A stretch of 64,000 bases of DNA from Amphritea sp. Lineage in GTDB: Bacteria > Pseudomonadota > Gammaproteobacteria > Pseudomonadales > Balneatricaceae. Shown here piece by piece: positions 25,983 to 33,709 of the stretch. Made by a program: the position numbers and the translations under genes. The stretch lies in NCBI RefSeq assembly GCF_016744155.1, contig NZ_JADGEW010000001.1, positions 363,714 to 427,713 on the forward strand, given 5' to 3'. The notes beneath the pieces were generated by a model that saw only the letters and a program-made list of their open reading frames with translations, was not told the DNA's origin and searched no databases. Each line of letters begins with the position of its first letter. Position 1 is the first letter of the stretch.

Positions 25983-26645
25983 ATGCAGTACAAACATCGG
26001 TATGTAGATGGAACGGAAGCGGAACTTCCTGTTGGGAAAGTTGTGTGTGTCGGGCGTAATTATGCTGATCATGCGGCAGAGCTAAATAATCCGGTCCCTA
26101 CGACTCCTCTGCTGTTTATGAAGCCTTCAACTGCGATAGTCCCCATGGAGGAGCATTTTGAGGTACCGCTGGATTACGGTAGCGTGCATTTTGAAACGGA
26201 GATGGCGATTCTGATCGGTCAGCCGCTGAAGAATGCTAATAAATTTGAGATCGAAGATGCCATTGTCGGTGTAGGCTTGGCGCTGGACCTGACCTTGCGT
26301 GATCTGCAAAGCAAGTTGAAAGATCGGGGGCATCCCTGGGAAAAATCTAAGGCCTTTGATGGTTCATGTCCCCTGTCCGCTTTTCTAGAGCCCATAGCAG
26401 TGGGTGATCTGCAGGATCAGGCGATTCGATTAACGGTGAATGGTGAATTGCGCCAGAATGGTAATAGCAGCTTTATGTTGAATAAAGTGTTTCCGTTGAT
26501 CGCTTATATGAGCCATTATTTTACTCTTCTGCCAGGAGATGTGGTGATTACCGGAACGCCTGCAGGTGTGGGAGAAGTGAATCCGGGTGATAAACTGTTG
26601 GTTGAGTTGGGTAGCGGATTGCGAGTAGAAACTCAGGCGATCTGA
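25983..26645 (+). CDS. Fumarylacetoacetate hydrolase family protein (YcgM-like)
   Basis: The 220-residue protein matches the short FAH group: VGKVVCVGRNYADHAAELNN at the start, the metal-binding VHFETEMAILIGQ (two glutamates), KAFDGSCPLSAFLEP and DVVITGTPAGVGEVNPGD. Relatives act as acylpyruvases or oxaloacetate tautomerase/decarboxylases with a divalent metal. The exact substrate is not readable. GAGGGG precedes ATG 25983. It is followed 22 bases later by hemJ on the same strand. Confidence 0.9.
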   Translation: MQYKHRYVDGTEAELPVGKVVCVGRNYADHAAELNNPVPTTPLLFMKPSTAIVPMEEHFEVPLDYGSVHFETEMAILIGQPLKNANKFEIEDAIVGVGLALDLTLRDLQSKLKDRGHPWEKSKAFDGSCPLSAFLEPIAVGDLQDQAIRLTVNGELRQNGNSSFMLNKVFPLIAYMSHYFTLLPGDVVITGTPAGVGEVNPGDKLLVELGSGLRVETQAI

Positions 26646-26667
26646 ACAGGGATAAGGATAAGCAATT

Positions 26668-27081
26668 ATGTTGTGGGTTAAGGTGTTTCATATTCTGGCG
26701 ATGACCAGTTGGATGGCGGGTATTTTCTATCTCCCGCGTATCTTTGTGCACTATGTTGAGGGGCTTGACGCAGGCCAGGATGTTGACCGGTTGGCGATTA
26801 TGGCCGGTAAGCTTTACGGTTTTATGTCGATTATGGCACTTTTTACCCTGGGACTGGGGTTATGGCTCTGGTTTGGTTATGGCATTTCAGGGGCCTGGTT
26901 GCATGCCAAGCTGCTGTTTGTCGGGCTGCTGATCGGCTACCATTTCTGGTGTTTCGCCTATCTTAAGAAGCTGCGTGCCGGCACGCTGGATAATACTGGA
27001 CGTTACTTCCGATATTTCAATGAGTTGCCACTGATGATCTTTATACCGATTCTGGTATTTGTAGTGGTTAAACCTTTTTGA
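26668..27081 (+). CDS. hemJ: Protoporphyrinogen IX oxidase HemJ
   Basis: The 137-residue membrane protein has four hydrophobic segments and the HemJ start VKVFHILAMTSWMAGIFYLPRIFVHYVE, whose histidines and arginine are the conserved family residues. It ends with YFRYFNELPLMIFIPILVF. HemJ carries out the oxygen-independent step to protoporphyrin IX in heme synthesis. AAGGATA precedes the ATG. It lies convergent to ubiJ. HemE, an earlier step of the pathway, is encoded at 54973 in this window but not adjacent. Confidence 0.9.
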   Translation: MLWVKVFHILAMTSWMAGIFYLPRIFVHYVEGLDAGQDVDRLAIMAGKLYGFMSIMALFTLGLGLWLWFGYGISGAWLHAKLLFVGLLIGYHFWCFAYLKKLRAGTLDNTGRYFRYFNELPLMIFIPILVFVVVKPF

Positions 27082-27178
27082 GCTAAGAAATGAGAAAGGG
27101 GCTACAGCTGTCGCGGCTCTTATTATGAGGTCTATTTCAGACGTTATTTTTTAGGCCTGCAGTTTTAGCCGTGCTGTT

Positions 27179-27784
27179 TTAGTCCTGTTGTTCTAGTCGT
27201 TCAATGCGGGCGGTTAAACGTTCCGTTTCCTGGCGTATACGGTCGACCTCCGATGAAAATTGACTGATCTCGGGTGCGCTGGGCAGTACCCGTAACTCTT
27301 CCTTAAGATATTCCTCAAGATTCAGCATCAGACTATTGCCGGTATTAAGGTATAGATTGGCTTTCCAGCGCAAGTAGCGGGCTATCTCATGGGCGGGTAG
27401 ATCTCCCAGCAGCTGGGCGAGAATCGCTTCCCAGTCCAGTGCCGCATCAATTAATACCTTACTAAAGCGGGTGGCTAACGCACTGTCACCACTGACGTTA
27501 ATGCTTTTGCCAAACATAGCATCACTGTTATCTGCAGCAGTAAGTAAGCGGAAAAAGTCTGAGGCGCTGCCTGCCAGCGTGACATCTGCGTCATCACGCT
27601 CAAGCATATCGATCTGCAAGCCTCTTTCGCTGGGTTGTAGCGACAGTGAGGCTGCGGGCGAGGTTAGCTGGATAGCGATGACTTTGTTGCTTAGCTGGCC
27701 CAGTTGATCAACGGTTTCAGGGCTGAGCAGGAGTAACTTATTGAGGCTGGTTTCAGCCAGTGTCAGCAGTGTTGCGTTGATCAT
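27179..27784 (-). CDS. ubiJ: Ubiquinone biosynthesis accessory factor UbiJ (SCP2 domain)
   Basis: The 201-residue protein has an SCP2-like lipid-binding N-terminal half (LTSPAASLSLQPSERGLQID, DVTLAGSASDFFRLLT) and a helical C-terminus ending in EVDRIRQETERLTARIERLE. UbiJ binds hydrophobic ubiquinone intermediates and helps hold the soluble Ubi complex together. It follows ubiE by 45 bases, as in E. coli and Pseudomonas. The third gene of the usual trio, ubiB, is not downstream; hemJ comes from the other side instead. Confidence 0.9.
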   Translation of the reverse strand: MINATLLTLAETSLNKLLLLSPETVDQLGQLSNKVIAIQLTSPAASLSLQPSERGLQIDMLERDDADVTLAGSASDFFRLLTAADNSDAMFGKSINVSGDSALATRFSKVLIDAALDWEAILAQLLGDLPAHEIARYLRWKANLYLNTGNSLMLNLEEYLKEELRVLPSAPEISQFSSEVDRIRQETERLTARIERLEQQD

Positions 27785-27829
27785 TCTAGTGCCCTAAGTG
27801 TTCAAAAATAGGATTTAAGGATTAGGTAT

Positions 27830-28591
27830 TCAGGGTTTGATACCCGTATGCAGAGCGACGACGCCGCCAGTCATATTCTGGTATTTACACTGAACCAGGC
27901 CAGCTTCTTCCATCATCCCTTTAAGGGTTTCCTGATCTGGATGCATACGGATCGATTCAGCCAGATAGCGATAGCTTTCTTCATCACCGGCGATCAGCTT
28001 GCCGATTTTGGGCAGCAGGTTGAACGAGTAGATATCGTAGGCTTTGGTGAGTAGCGGATTTTTTGTTTTGGAAAACTCCAGCACCATCACTTTCCCGCCG
28101 GGTTTAAGTACCCGGGCCATCGAGGCCAGCGCTTTGTCTTTATGGGTAACATTACGCAGGCCGAAGGCGATAGTGATGCAATCGAAGGTGTTATCGGGGA
28201 AAGGTAGAGCTTCGGCATTAGCCTGAACGAACTCGACGTTACCGGTAATCCCTTTATCCATCAGTTTATCCCGACCCACATTGAGCATGGAATCGTTGAT
28301 ATCCGCCAGTACTACTTTGCCTTCAGGGCCAACCAGACGCGAGAACCGCATCGTCAGATCGCCGGTACCGCCAGCAATATCCAACACTTTATGACCCCGG
28401 CGGACACCGCTCTGTTCAATGGTTATGCGCTTCCAGATCCGGTGGACTCCCCCCGACATCAGGTCGTTCATTACATCGTACTTACTGGCGACAGAGTGGA
28501 AAACATCGGCCACTTTGTCCTGCTTTTCATCGACTTTAACCTGTTCAAAGCCGAAGTGGGTCTGGTCCTGAGATTCTTTCTGGTCAGTCAT
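27830..28591 (-). CDS. ubiE: Ubiquinone/menaquinone C-methyltransferase UbiE
   Basis: The protein has 253 residues from ATG 28591 (E. coli 251). It shows [20 protein letters not shown], the SAM-binding motif [20 protein letters not shown], the middle motif [20 protein letters not shown] and the C-terminal [15 protein letters not shown]. It methylates C-5 of the benzoquinol ring in ubiquinone synthesis and demethylmenaquinone where present. Nineteen further open codons upstream lack family similarity. It is first of the pair with ubiJ. Confidence 0.96.
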   Translation of the reverse strand: MTDQKESQDQTHFGFEQVKVDEKQDKVADVFHSVASKYDVMNDLMSGGVHRIWKRITIEQSGVRRGHKVLDIAGGTGDLTMRFSRLVGPEGKVVLADINDSMLNVGRDKLMDKGITGNVEFVQANAEALPFPDNTFDCITIAFGLRNVTHKDKALASMARVLKPGGKVMVLEFSKTKNPLLTKAYDIYSFNLLPKIGKLIAGDEESYRYLAESIRMHPDQETLKGMMEEAGLVQCKYQNMTGGVVALHTGIKP

Positions 28592-28737
28592 GGGAAACCT
28601 GTAATCTGCATAATTCGCGATGCCGCATTCTACCTTTGCGGCAGGCAATTGTCTTTATTCTTCCAAGATACACTGATCTGGCTATATAAATGGGTTTTGA
28701 CAGTAAGCTGTCGAGTTATCTATAAGTAACGACTACC

Positions 28738-29115
28738 CTAGCCTTTGGCGATCATATTGCCGTGCCGTGTTTCACCTGCAGCGGCTAGCGCTTCAAGGTA
28801 CTTGTTCCAGTATGTCGCCTGTTTATGGCAGAGATCATAAAGGTAGTCCCAGGTATACAGCCCGCTATCATGGCCATCATCAAAGATGATCTTCAGAGCA
28901 TAGTTACCGGCTGGCTCCAGGCCCTTGATACCGACCAGTTGCTTACCGGTTTGCAGTACGCCCTGGCCAATACCGTGGCCGCGAACCTCTGCTGAGGGTG
29001 AATGTACCCGAAGGTATTCAGCACTGAGTTCGAAGCTTTCCTGATCACTGTATATTAGTTCCAGTGTTCTGGATTTCGTATGCAGTTTGATATCTTGCGG
29101 CAGTGTTGCAGCCAT
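28738..29115 (-). CDS. DUF971 protein (gamma-butyrobetaine hydroxylase N-terminal-like domain)
   Basis: The 125-residue protein has the DUF971 features: LPQDIKLHTKSRTLELIYSD, FELSAEYLRVHSPSAEVRGH and DDGHDSGLYTWDYLYDLC. This domain forms the zinc-binding N-terminal part of gamma-butyrobetaine hydroxylases but occurs alone in bacteria next to hslVU, with no proven role. It follows hslU on the same strand, with a strong hairpin in the 56-base gap. In Pseudomonas the same gene sits in the same place. Confidence 0.88.
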   Translation of the reverse strand: MAATLPQDIKLHTKSRTLELIYSDQESFELSAEYLRVHSPSAEVRGHGIGQGVLQTGKQLVGIKGLEPAGNYALKIIFDDGHDSGLYTWDYLYDLCHKQATYWNKYLEALAAAGETRHGNMIAKG

Positions 29116-29126
29116 AACAGACTCCG

Positions 29127-29152
29127 GTGACGGAGCACGGTGGCTCCGTCAC
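29127..29152. other. Perfect 10-bp intercistronic hairpin between hslU and DUF971
   Basis: GTGACGGAGC-ACGGTG-GCTCCGTCAC has no T-tract on the minus strand (downstream bases are CGGAGTC), so it is not an intrinsic terminator for the operon. It may mark an RNA processing or stability boundary between hslVU and the DUF971 gene. Confidence 0.6.
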
Positions 29153-29171
29153 GCTTTCGTTTAAGGTGAGC

Positions 29172-30503
29172 TTAAAGAATATAGTGGCTCAGATCTTCAT
29201 CCTGGCTCAGTTCAGCCAGATACTGATCAACATAGGCACGATCAACGTTAATTGCCAAGCCGGAGTTATCCGACGCCGTAAATGAGATCTCTTCCAGCAG
29301 GCGCTCCATCATTGTATGTAGACGGCGGGCACCGATGTTTTCAGTTCTCTCATTGACCTGAAAGGCCAACTCTGCGATTCGTTCTATGCCGTCTGCGGCG
29401 AATTCGACAGTGACATTCTCGGTTGCGAGCAGGGCGCAGTATTGTTCTGTCAGAGATGCGTTAGGCTCGGTCAGAATGCGGCGGAAATCATCTGGTGTCA
29501 GTGCGTTTAGCTCAACTCTGATGGGTAGACGTCCCTGGAGTTCTGGAATGAGATCAGAAGGTTTGGACAGGTGGAATGCGCCCGAGGCGATAAAGAGGAT
29601 GTGATCCGTTTTGATCATGCCATATTTAGTCGTTACGGTGCTGCCTTCGATCAATGGCAGAAGGTCACGCTGAACGCCTTCCCGGGAAACTTCACCGCCG
29701 GTACCTTCACGCTTACAGACTTTGTCGATCTCGTCGAGAAAAACGATACCGTTTTGTTCGACCGCGTCGATCGCCATCTGTTTCAGTTCGTCGTCATTGA
29801 CCATCTTGGCCGCTTCTTCATCGATCACCTGCTTCAGGGCGTCTTTGACTTTAATGCGGCGAGATTTGGTTTGATTATTTCCCATATTGGAAAACATACT
29901 CTGCAACTGACTGGTCATTTCTTCCATGCCTGGAGGCGCCATAATCTCAACCCCAGCCGGTGTCTGGCTGAGATCAATATCGACCTCTTTGTCGTCTAGC
30001 TTACCTTCACGAAGCTGTTTTCTCAGCAGTTGACGGGTAGCGCTGTCAGCCTTCTTTTCTGGCTGATCGTCTACGCCTACAGGGCGGGCTGGGGGCAGTA
30101 AGGCATCGAGGATACGTTCTTCGGCTGAATCTTCAGCACGAAATTTAACCTTTTCCATCTCTTGCTCGCGCAACATTTTGATCGCCATATCCATCAGATC
30201 ACGGATGATGGTTTCGACATCGCGGCCAACGTAGCCGACTTCAGTAAACTTAGTCGCTTCAATTTTAATAAAGGGCGCGTTAGCCAGCTTTGCTAAACGT
30301 CGTGCTATCTCAGTTTTACCGACACCGGTAGGCCCGATCATCAGAATGTTTTTGGGTGATACCTCAACGCGCAGCTCAGCATCAAGCTGCATCCGCCGCC
30401 AGCGGTTACGCAGCGCGATAGCCACTGAGCGTTTGGCATCTGCCTGACCGATGATATGGCGGTCCAGTTCGGAAACGATTTCACGGGGTGTCATATTGGA
30501 CAT
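29172..30503 (-). CDS. hslU: ATP-dependent unfoldase HslU (ClpY)
   Basis: The 443-residue AAA+ ATPase (E. coli 443) has Walker [20 protein letters not shown] (about 57-75), the pore-loop motif [10 protein letters not shown], Walker [17 protein letters not shown] and a C-terminus ending LSHYIL. The last residues insert into HslV to activate it. It unfolds substrates such as SulA and sigma-32 for HslV. It lies 25 bases downstream of hslV in the same heat-shock operon. Confidence 0.98.
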   Translation of the reverse strand: MSNMTPREIVSELDRHIIGQADAKRSVAIALRNRWRRMQLDAELRVEVSPKNILMIGPTGVGKTEIARRLAKLANAPFIKIEATKFTEVGYVGRDVETIIRDLMDMAIKMLREQEMEKVKFRAEDSAEERILDALLPPARPVGVDDQPEKKADSATRQLLRKQLREGKLDDKEVDIDLSQTPAGVEIMAPPGMEEMTSQLQSMFSNMGNNQTKSRRIKVKDALKQVIDEEAAKMVNDDELKQMAIDAVEQNGIVFLDEIDKVCKREGTGGEVSREGVQRDLLPLIEGSTVTTKYGMIKTDHILFIASGAFHLSKPSDLIPELQGRLPIRVELNALTPDDFRRILTEPNASLTEQYCALLATENVTVEFAADGIERIAELAFQVNERTENIGARRLHTMMERLLEEISFTASDNSGLAINVDRAYVDQYLAELSQDEDLSHYIL

Positions 30504-30528
30504 GTGCGATTCTCTCTAGCTTATTCTT

Positions 30529-31068
30529 TCAGACTTCGGCTGCGGTGGACTGCAGCTGTTCTATAGTCAGGTTGGCGTTAGTGAATACGCAGATGCCTGC
30601 GGCGATCTGCAGACTTTTCTCCACTACATCACGGGCACAAAGGTCGCTGTTGGCAACCAGGGCGCGAGCGGCTGCCAGGGCATAGTTGCCGCCGGAACCG
30701 ATGGCGATAACCCCATCTTCAGGTTCGATAATGTCGCCGCTGCCTGAAATTAAATAGGTCTTGTCTTTGTTAGCGACCAGCATTAGCGCTTCCAGTTTGC
30801 GTAATACCCGGTCGCCCCGCCATTCACGGGCCAGGCTGACGACAGCATTAAAAATATTACCCTGATGCTTTTCTAGTTGTTGCTCAAACAGATCCAGCAG
30901 AGTGATAGCGTCGGCAGTACTACCGGCAAAACCGGTAATAACGTCGTGCTTTGCCAGGCGGCGGACTTTGCGGGCGGTGCCTTTCATTACGGTGTTGCCA
31001 AGTGAAACCTGGCCGTCACCACCAACAACGACCTGGTCGTCGCGTCGTACTGAAACAATTGTGGTCAT
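30529..31068 (-). CDS. hslV: ATP-dependent protease peptidase subunit HslV
   Basis: The 179-residue protein starts [20 protein letters not shown]. Removal of Met exposes Thr2, the N-terminal nucleophile of proteasome-type peptidases. It has [17 protein letters not shown] and [15 protein letters not shown] further on. Twelve subunits form the proteolytic core with HslU caps. A sigma-32-like promoter (31115-31142) and a perfect palindrome lie just upstream, separating it from the SPOR-domain gene. Confidence 0.98.
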   Translation of the reverse strand: MTTIVSVRRDDQVVVGGDGQVSLGNTVMKGTARKVRRLAKHDVITGFAGSTADAITLLDLFEQQLEKHQGNIFNAVVSLAREWRGDRVLRKLEALMLVANKDKTYLISGSGDIIEPEDGVIAIGSGGNYALAAARALVANSDLCARDVVEKSLQIAAGICVFTNANLTIEQLQSTAAEV

Positions 31069-31084
31069 GGGTCTGTTTTCCCGA

Positions 31085-31118
31085 ATATCTATACTCTATT
31101 TGCAATGAGTATAGATAT
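31085..31118. promoter_or_regulatory. Perfect 12-bp palindrome overlapping the hslVU promoter
   Basis: ATATCTATACTC (31085-31096) and GAGTATAGATAT (31107-31118) are exact inverted repeats around a 10-base loop. The right arm overlaps the -10 element of the sigma-32-like promoter. It may be an operator, or an RNA hairpin formed only when transcription reads through from argS. Confidence 0.7.
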
Positions 31119-31142
31119 GGGAGCATTGGACGTTATTTCAAG
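31115..31142 (-). promoter_or_regulatory. Sigma-32 (heat-shock) promoter of hslVU
   Basis: On the minus strand CTTGAAA (31142-31136) is followed after 14 bases by CCCATAT (31121-31115). This matches the known RpoH consensus CTTGAAA-N13-15-CCCCATNT. It lies 47 bases before the hslV start, and hslVU is a classic RpoH target. Confidence 0.8.
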
Positions 31143-31183
31143 GCTATGACGCGTCAGTGACAGCAGGAATCTGAAAACTAAAT

Positions 31184-31867
31184 TCAGTCTATCTGTCTGA
31201 GGAGTGGCTGGATATTTAGTCGTACCAGACGATCTTGTGCTTTGTTAAGCTGTGAACGGTTATCGAATGGTCCGGTGCGCACCTGATACCAGATACTTCC
31301 GTTGCTGTTGGTTACTCTGCGGGAATGAACGTTGGGTAAGCCTTCAAGGATCAGCTTCGCCCTCAGTTGTTCTGCATCTTTACTGTTCTGAAAGGAACCT
31401 ACCTGTAATACATAGGTGTGTTCAGACTTGGCATCCTTCGGCGTTGATTTGTAGGGCTCAACATTAGCAGTGTCGACTTCGCTTTCAGGCAAAATCTGAT
31501 AAAAGTCGAAGCGTTCGGATTGCTCTTCTACCGGAGGGCCTGATTTCTGCGTAGTTTTGCTGGCGGTTTTGTTTGATGTCTTTGCTGCTGGTTTGGCGGC
31601 GGGTTTTGTTGCCGGTTTAACCGCTGGTTTAGCTGCCGATTTTTTTGCAGTGCTAGTTTGAGCTGGGGTAGGCGTTTGAGTGGCTTTACTGTCGGGTTTT
31701 ACGCTGGTTAATTGCCACAATGCGTAGCCAAAGCCGACCAAAAAGACCAGGCTAATAATCACCCGGACCAGCGGAAACGGTTTTTTAACCGGCGCGCTCT
31801 TACGCCGCGGAGCTCGGCTAGCTGCCGATCCGCTGTTGCGTTTTTTTGCGTAGTCTTTGCGCGCCAT
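31184..31867 (-). CDS. SPOR-domain inner-membrane protein, FtsN-like
   Basis: The 227-residue protein has a basic cytoplasmic tail (MARKDYAKKRNSG), one membrane helix (about 33-53, VRVIISLVFLVGFGYALWQL), a low-complexity Lys/Pro/Ala linker (70-105) and a C-terminal SPOR domain (about 145-225: TYVLQVGSFQNSKDAEQLRA, WYQVRTGPFDNRSQL). This is the layout of FtsN, which binds denuded septal peptidoglycan in division. It follows argS by 12 bases and likely shares its transcript, as in Pseudomonas. Confidence 0.9.
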   Translation of the reverse strand: MARKDYAKKRNSGSAASRAPRRKSAPVKKPFPLVRVIISLVFLVGFGYALWQLTSVKPDSKATQTPTPAQTSTAKKSAAKPAVKPATKPAAKPAAKTSNKTASKTTQKSGPPVEEQSERFDFYQILPESEVDTANVEPYKSTPKDAKSEHTYVLQVGSFQNSKDAEQLRAKLILEGLPNVHSRRVTNSNGSIWYQVRTGPFDNRSQLNKAQDRLVRLNIQPLLRQID

Positions 31868-31879
31868 GGGAAATCCTTA

Positions 31880-33571
31880 TTACATTAGATCTGGTGCGCT
31901 GACACCCATCAGGTCGAGACCGTTCGCTAGTACATGCCGTACCGCGACTGTCAGGGTTAGGCGGGCATTTCGTAGCTCAGTATCATCAACCAGCGTCTTT
32001 TCTGAGTTGTAGTAGGTGTGGAAATCACTGGCTAGTTCGTACAGGTAAGTAGCGACCAGGTGTGGTTCGCGAATATCGGCAGCGCGCTTAACGACCTCTG
32101 GGTAACGTCCCAGTTTGATGGTCAGGCGTTTTTCCGATTCCAGTTCCAGCCGGCTTAGAGCGCTAAGGCCGGTTTCTTCATCCCACTGCAACGAGTTCTC
32201 GGCCAGCTTGCGGAAAATTGAGCAAACCCGTGCATGGGCATACTGGATATAGTAGACCGGGTTGTCGGCAGACTCAGAGCGAGCCAGATCGATATCAAAG
32301 TTCAGGTGGCTGTCAGACTTTCGGGCAGCCAGGAAGTAGCGGGTTGCATCTTTGCCGACTTCATCGATCAGGTCACGCAGGGTCAGGTAACTACCGGCAC
32401 GTTTGGATATTTTGACCTCTTCGCCGCCGCGCATAACCGTCGCCATCTGATGCAGCACGTAATCTGGCCAGCCCTTAGGGATGCCTGCATTCAGTGCCTG
32501 CAAACCGGCGCGCACCCGGGTGATAGTGCTGTGGTGATCGGCGCCCTGTTCATTGATAACGGTGTTGAAACCCCGCTGCCATTTGTTCATGTGGTAAGCA
32601 ACGTCAGGTACAAAGTAGGTGTAGCCGCCATCGGTCTTACGCATTACCCGATCTTTGTCATCGCCGAAATCGGTGGTGCGTAGCCACAAAGCGCCGCCCT
32701 CTTCGTAGGTATAGCCGCTCTTTATCAGCGTCTGTACGGCCTCTTCTACTTTACCTTCGGTATAAAGTGAAGACTCGAGGAAGTAGACATCGAAATCTAC
32801 ACCGAAAGCTTTCAGGTCCAGATCTTGCTCATGGCGAAGATAGGCCACGGCGAAGTGACGAATGCCGTCCAGATCATCAGCATCTTTAGTACCGGTATAG
32901 CTTTGATCTTCTGACTTAACGGTGTCGCCGCGCATGAAGCTTTCGGCCAGATCGACAATATAACCGCCACGGTAGCCATTTTCCGGCCAGCTGGGATCTT
33001 TAGGTGTCAGGCCTTTACAGCGAGACTGAACTGACAGGGCCAAATTGTTGATCTGCTGCCCGGCATCATTGTAATAAAATTCGCGGGTTACATCCCAGCC
33101 AGTGGCATCCATCAGGCGACAAAGGCAGTCACCAACAGCGGCACCACGTCCGTGGCCGATGTGCAGAGGGCCGGTCGGATTTGCGGAAACGAACTCAACC
33201 TGAACCTTCTTTCCAGCGCCGTCATTGTTTCGGCCGTAGGTTTCTTTCGCCTGAAGGATAGTTTTGATCAGGTTCCCGGTGGATGCGTCGCTGACAAAAA
33301 AGTTGATAAAACCTGGTCCGGCAATCTCGGTTTTATCTACATTTTCTGATGCGGGTAGTGCTTCACAGATTTTTTGTGACAGGGCGCGGGGATTAGTTTT
33401 TGCTGCTTTGGCCAGTGTCAGGGCAATGTTGGATGCAAAGTCGCCGTGAGACTTGTCGCGGGTGTTCTCTATCATGATGTTTGGCTGGGTATCAGCAGGC
33501 AGTGTGCCATCTTCAATCAGCGAGGTCAGGGCAGTACTAATCAGGTCCGCAATATGTTGTTTCATGCTCAA
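31880..33571 (-). CDS. argS: Arginyl-tRNA synthetase
   Basis: The 563-residue class I synthetase has the HIGH motif in [18 protein letters not shown] and a KMSKS-equivalent in [15 protein letters not shown]. It has the Arg-tRNA N-domain at the start and a DALR anticodon-binding domain at the end ([13 protein letters not shown] to VSAPDLM). A clear promoter precedes it at 33656-33684. The SPOR-domain gene follows on the same strand. Confidence 0.97.
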   Translation of the reverse strand: MSMKQHIADLISTALTSLIEDGTLPADTQPNIMIENTRDKSHGDFASNIALTLAKAAKTNPRALSQKICEALPASENVDKTEIAGPGFINFFVSDASTGNLIKTILQAKETYGRNNDGAGKKVQVEFVSANPTGPLHIGHGRGAAVGDCLCRLMDATGWDVTREFYYNDAGQQINNLALSVQSRCKGLTPKDPSWPENGYRGGYIVDLAESFMRGDTVKSEDQSYTGTKDADDLDGIRHFAVAYLRHEQDLDLKAFGVDFDVYFLESSLYTEGKVEEAVQTLIKSGYTYEEGGALWLRTTDFGDDKDRVMRKTDGGYTYFVPDVAYHMNKWQRGFNTVINEQGADHHSTITRVRAGLQALNAGIPKGWPDYVLHQMATVMRGGEEVKISKRAGSYLTLRDLIDEVGKDATRYFLAARKSDSHLNFDIDLARSESADNPVYYIQYAHARVCSIFRKLAENSLQWDEETGLSALSRLELESEKRLTIKLGRYPEVVKRAADIREPHLVATYLYELASDFHTYYNSEKTLVDDTELRNARLTLTVAVRHVLANGLDLMGVSAPDLM

Positions 33572-33655
33572 AAGATACCGGGTTAAATTCAGGGGCCAGA
33601 CTTTGATACGCAGTTTGAAAAAATGCTGCGTGTATGTCTGTAGAAAAGACCGCGT

Positions 33656-33684
33656 ATTATCCCTTTTCGCCTGTGCTTTGTTAA
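33656..33684 (-). promoter_or_regulatory. Sigma-70-type promoter of argS
   Basis: On the minus strand TTAACA (33684-33679), 17 bases and GATAAT (33661-33656) make a good vegetative promoter about 85 bases before the argS start. Confidence 0.65.
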
Positions 33685-33709
33685 CCCCTATAGAGAGGTT
33701 ATTTTTAGG

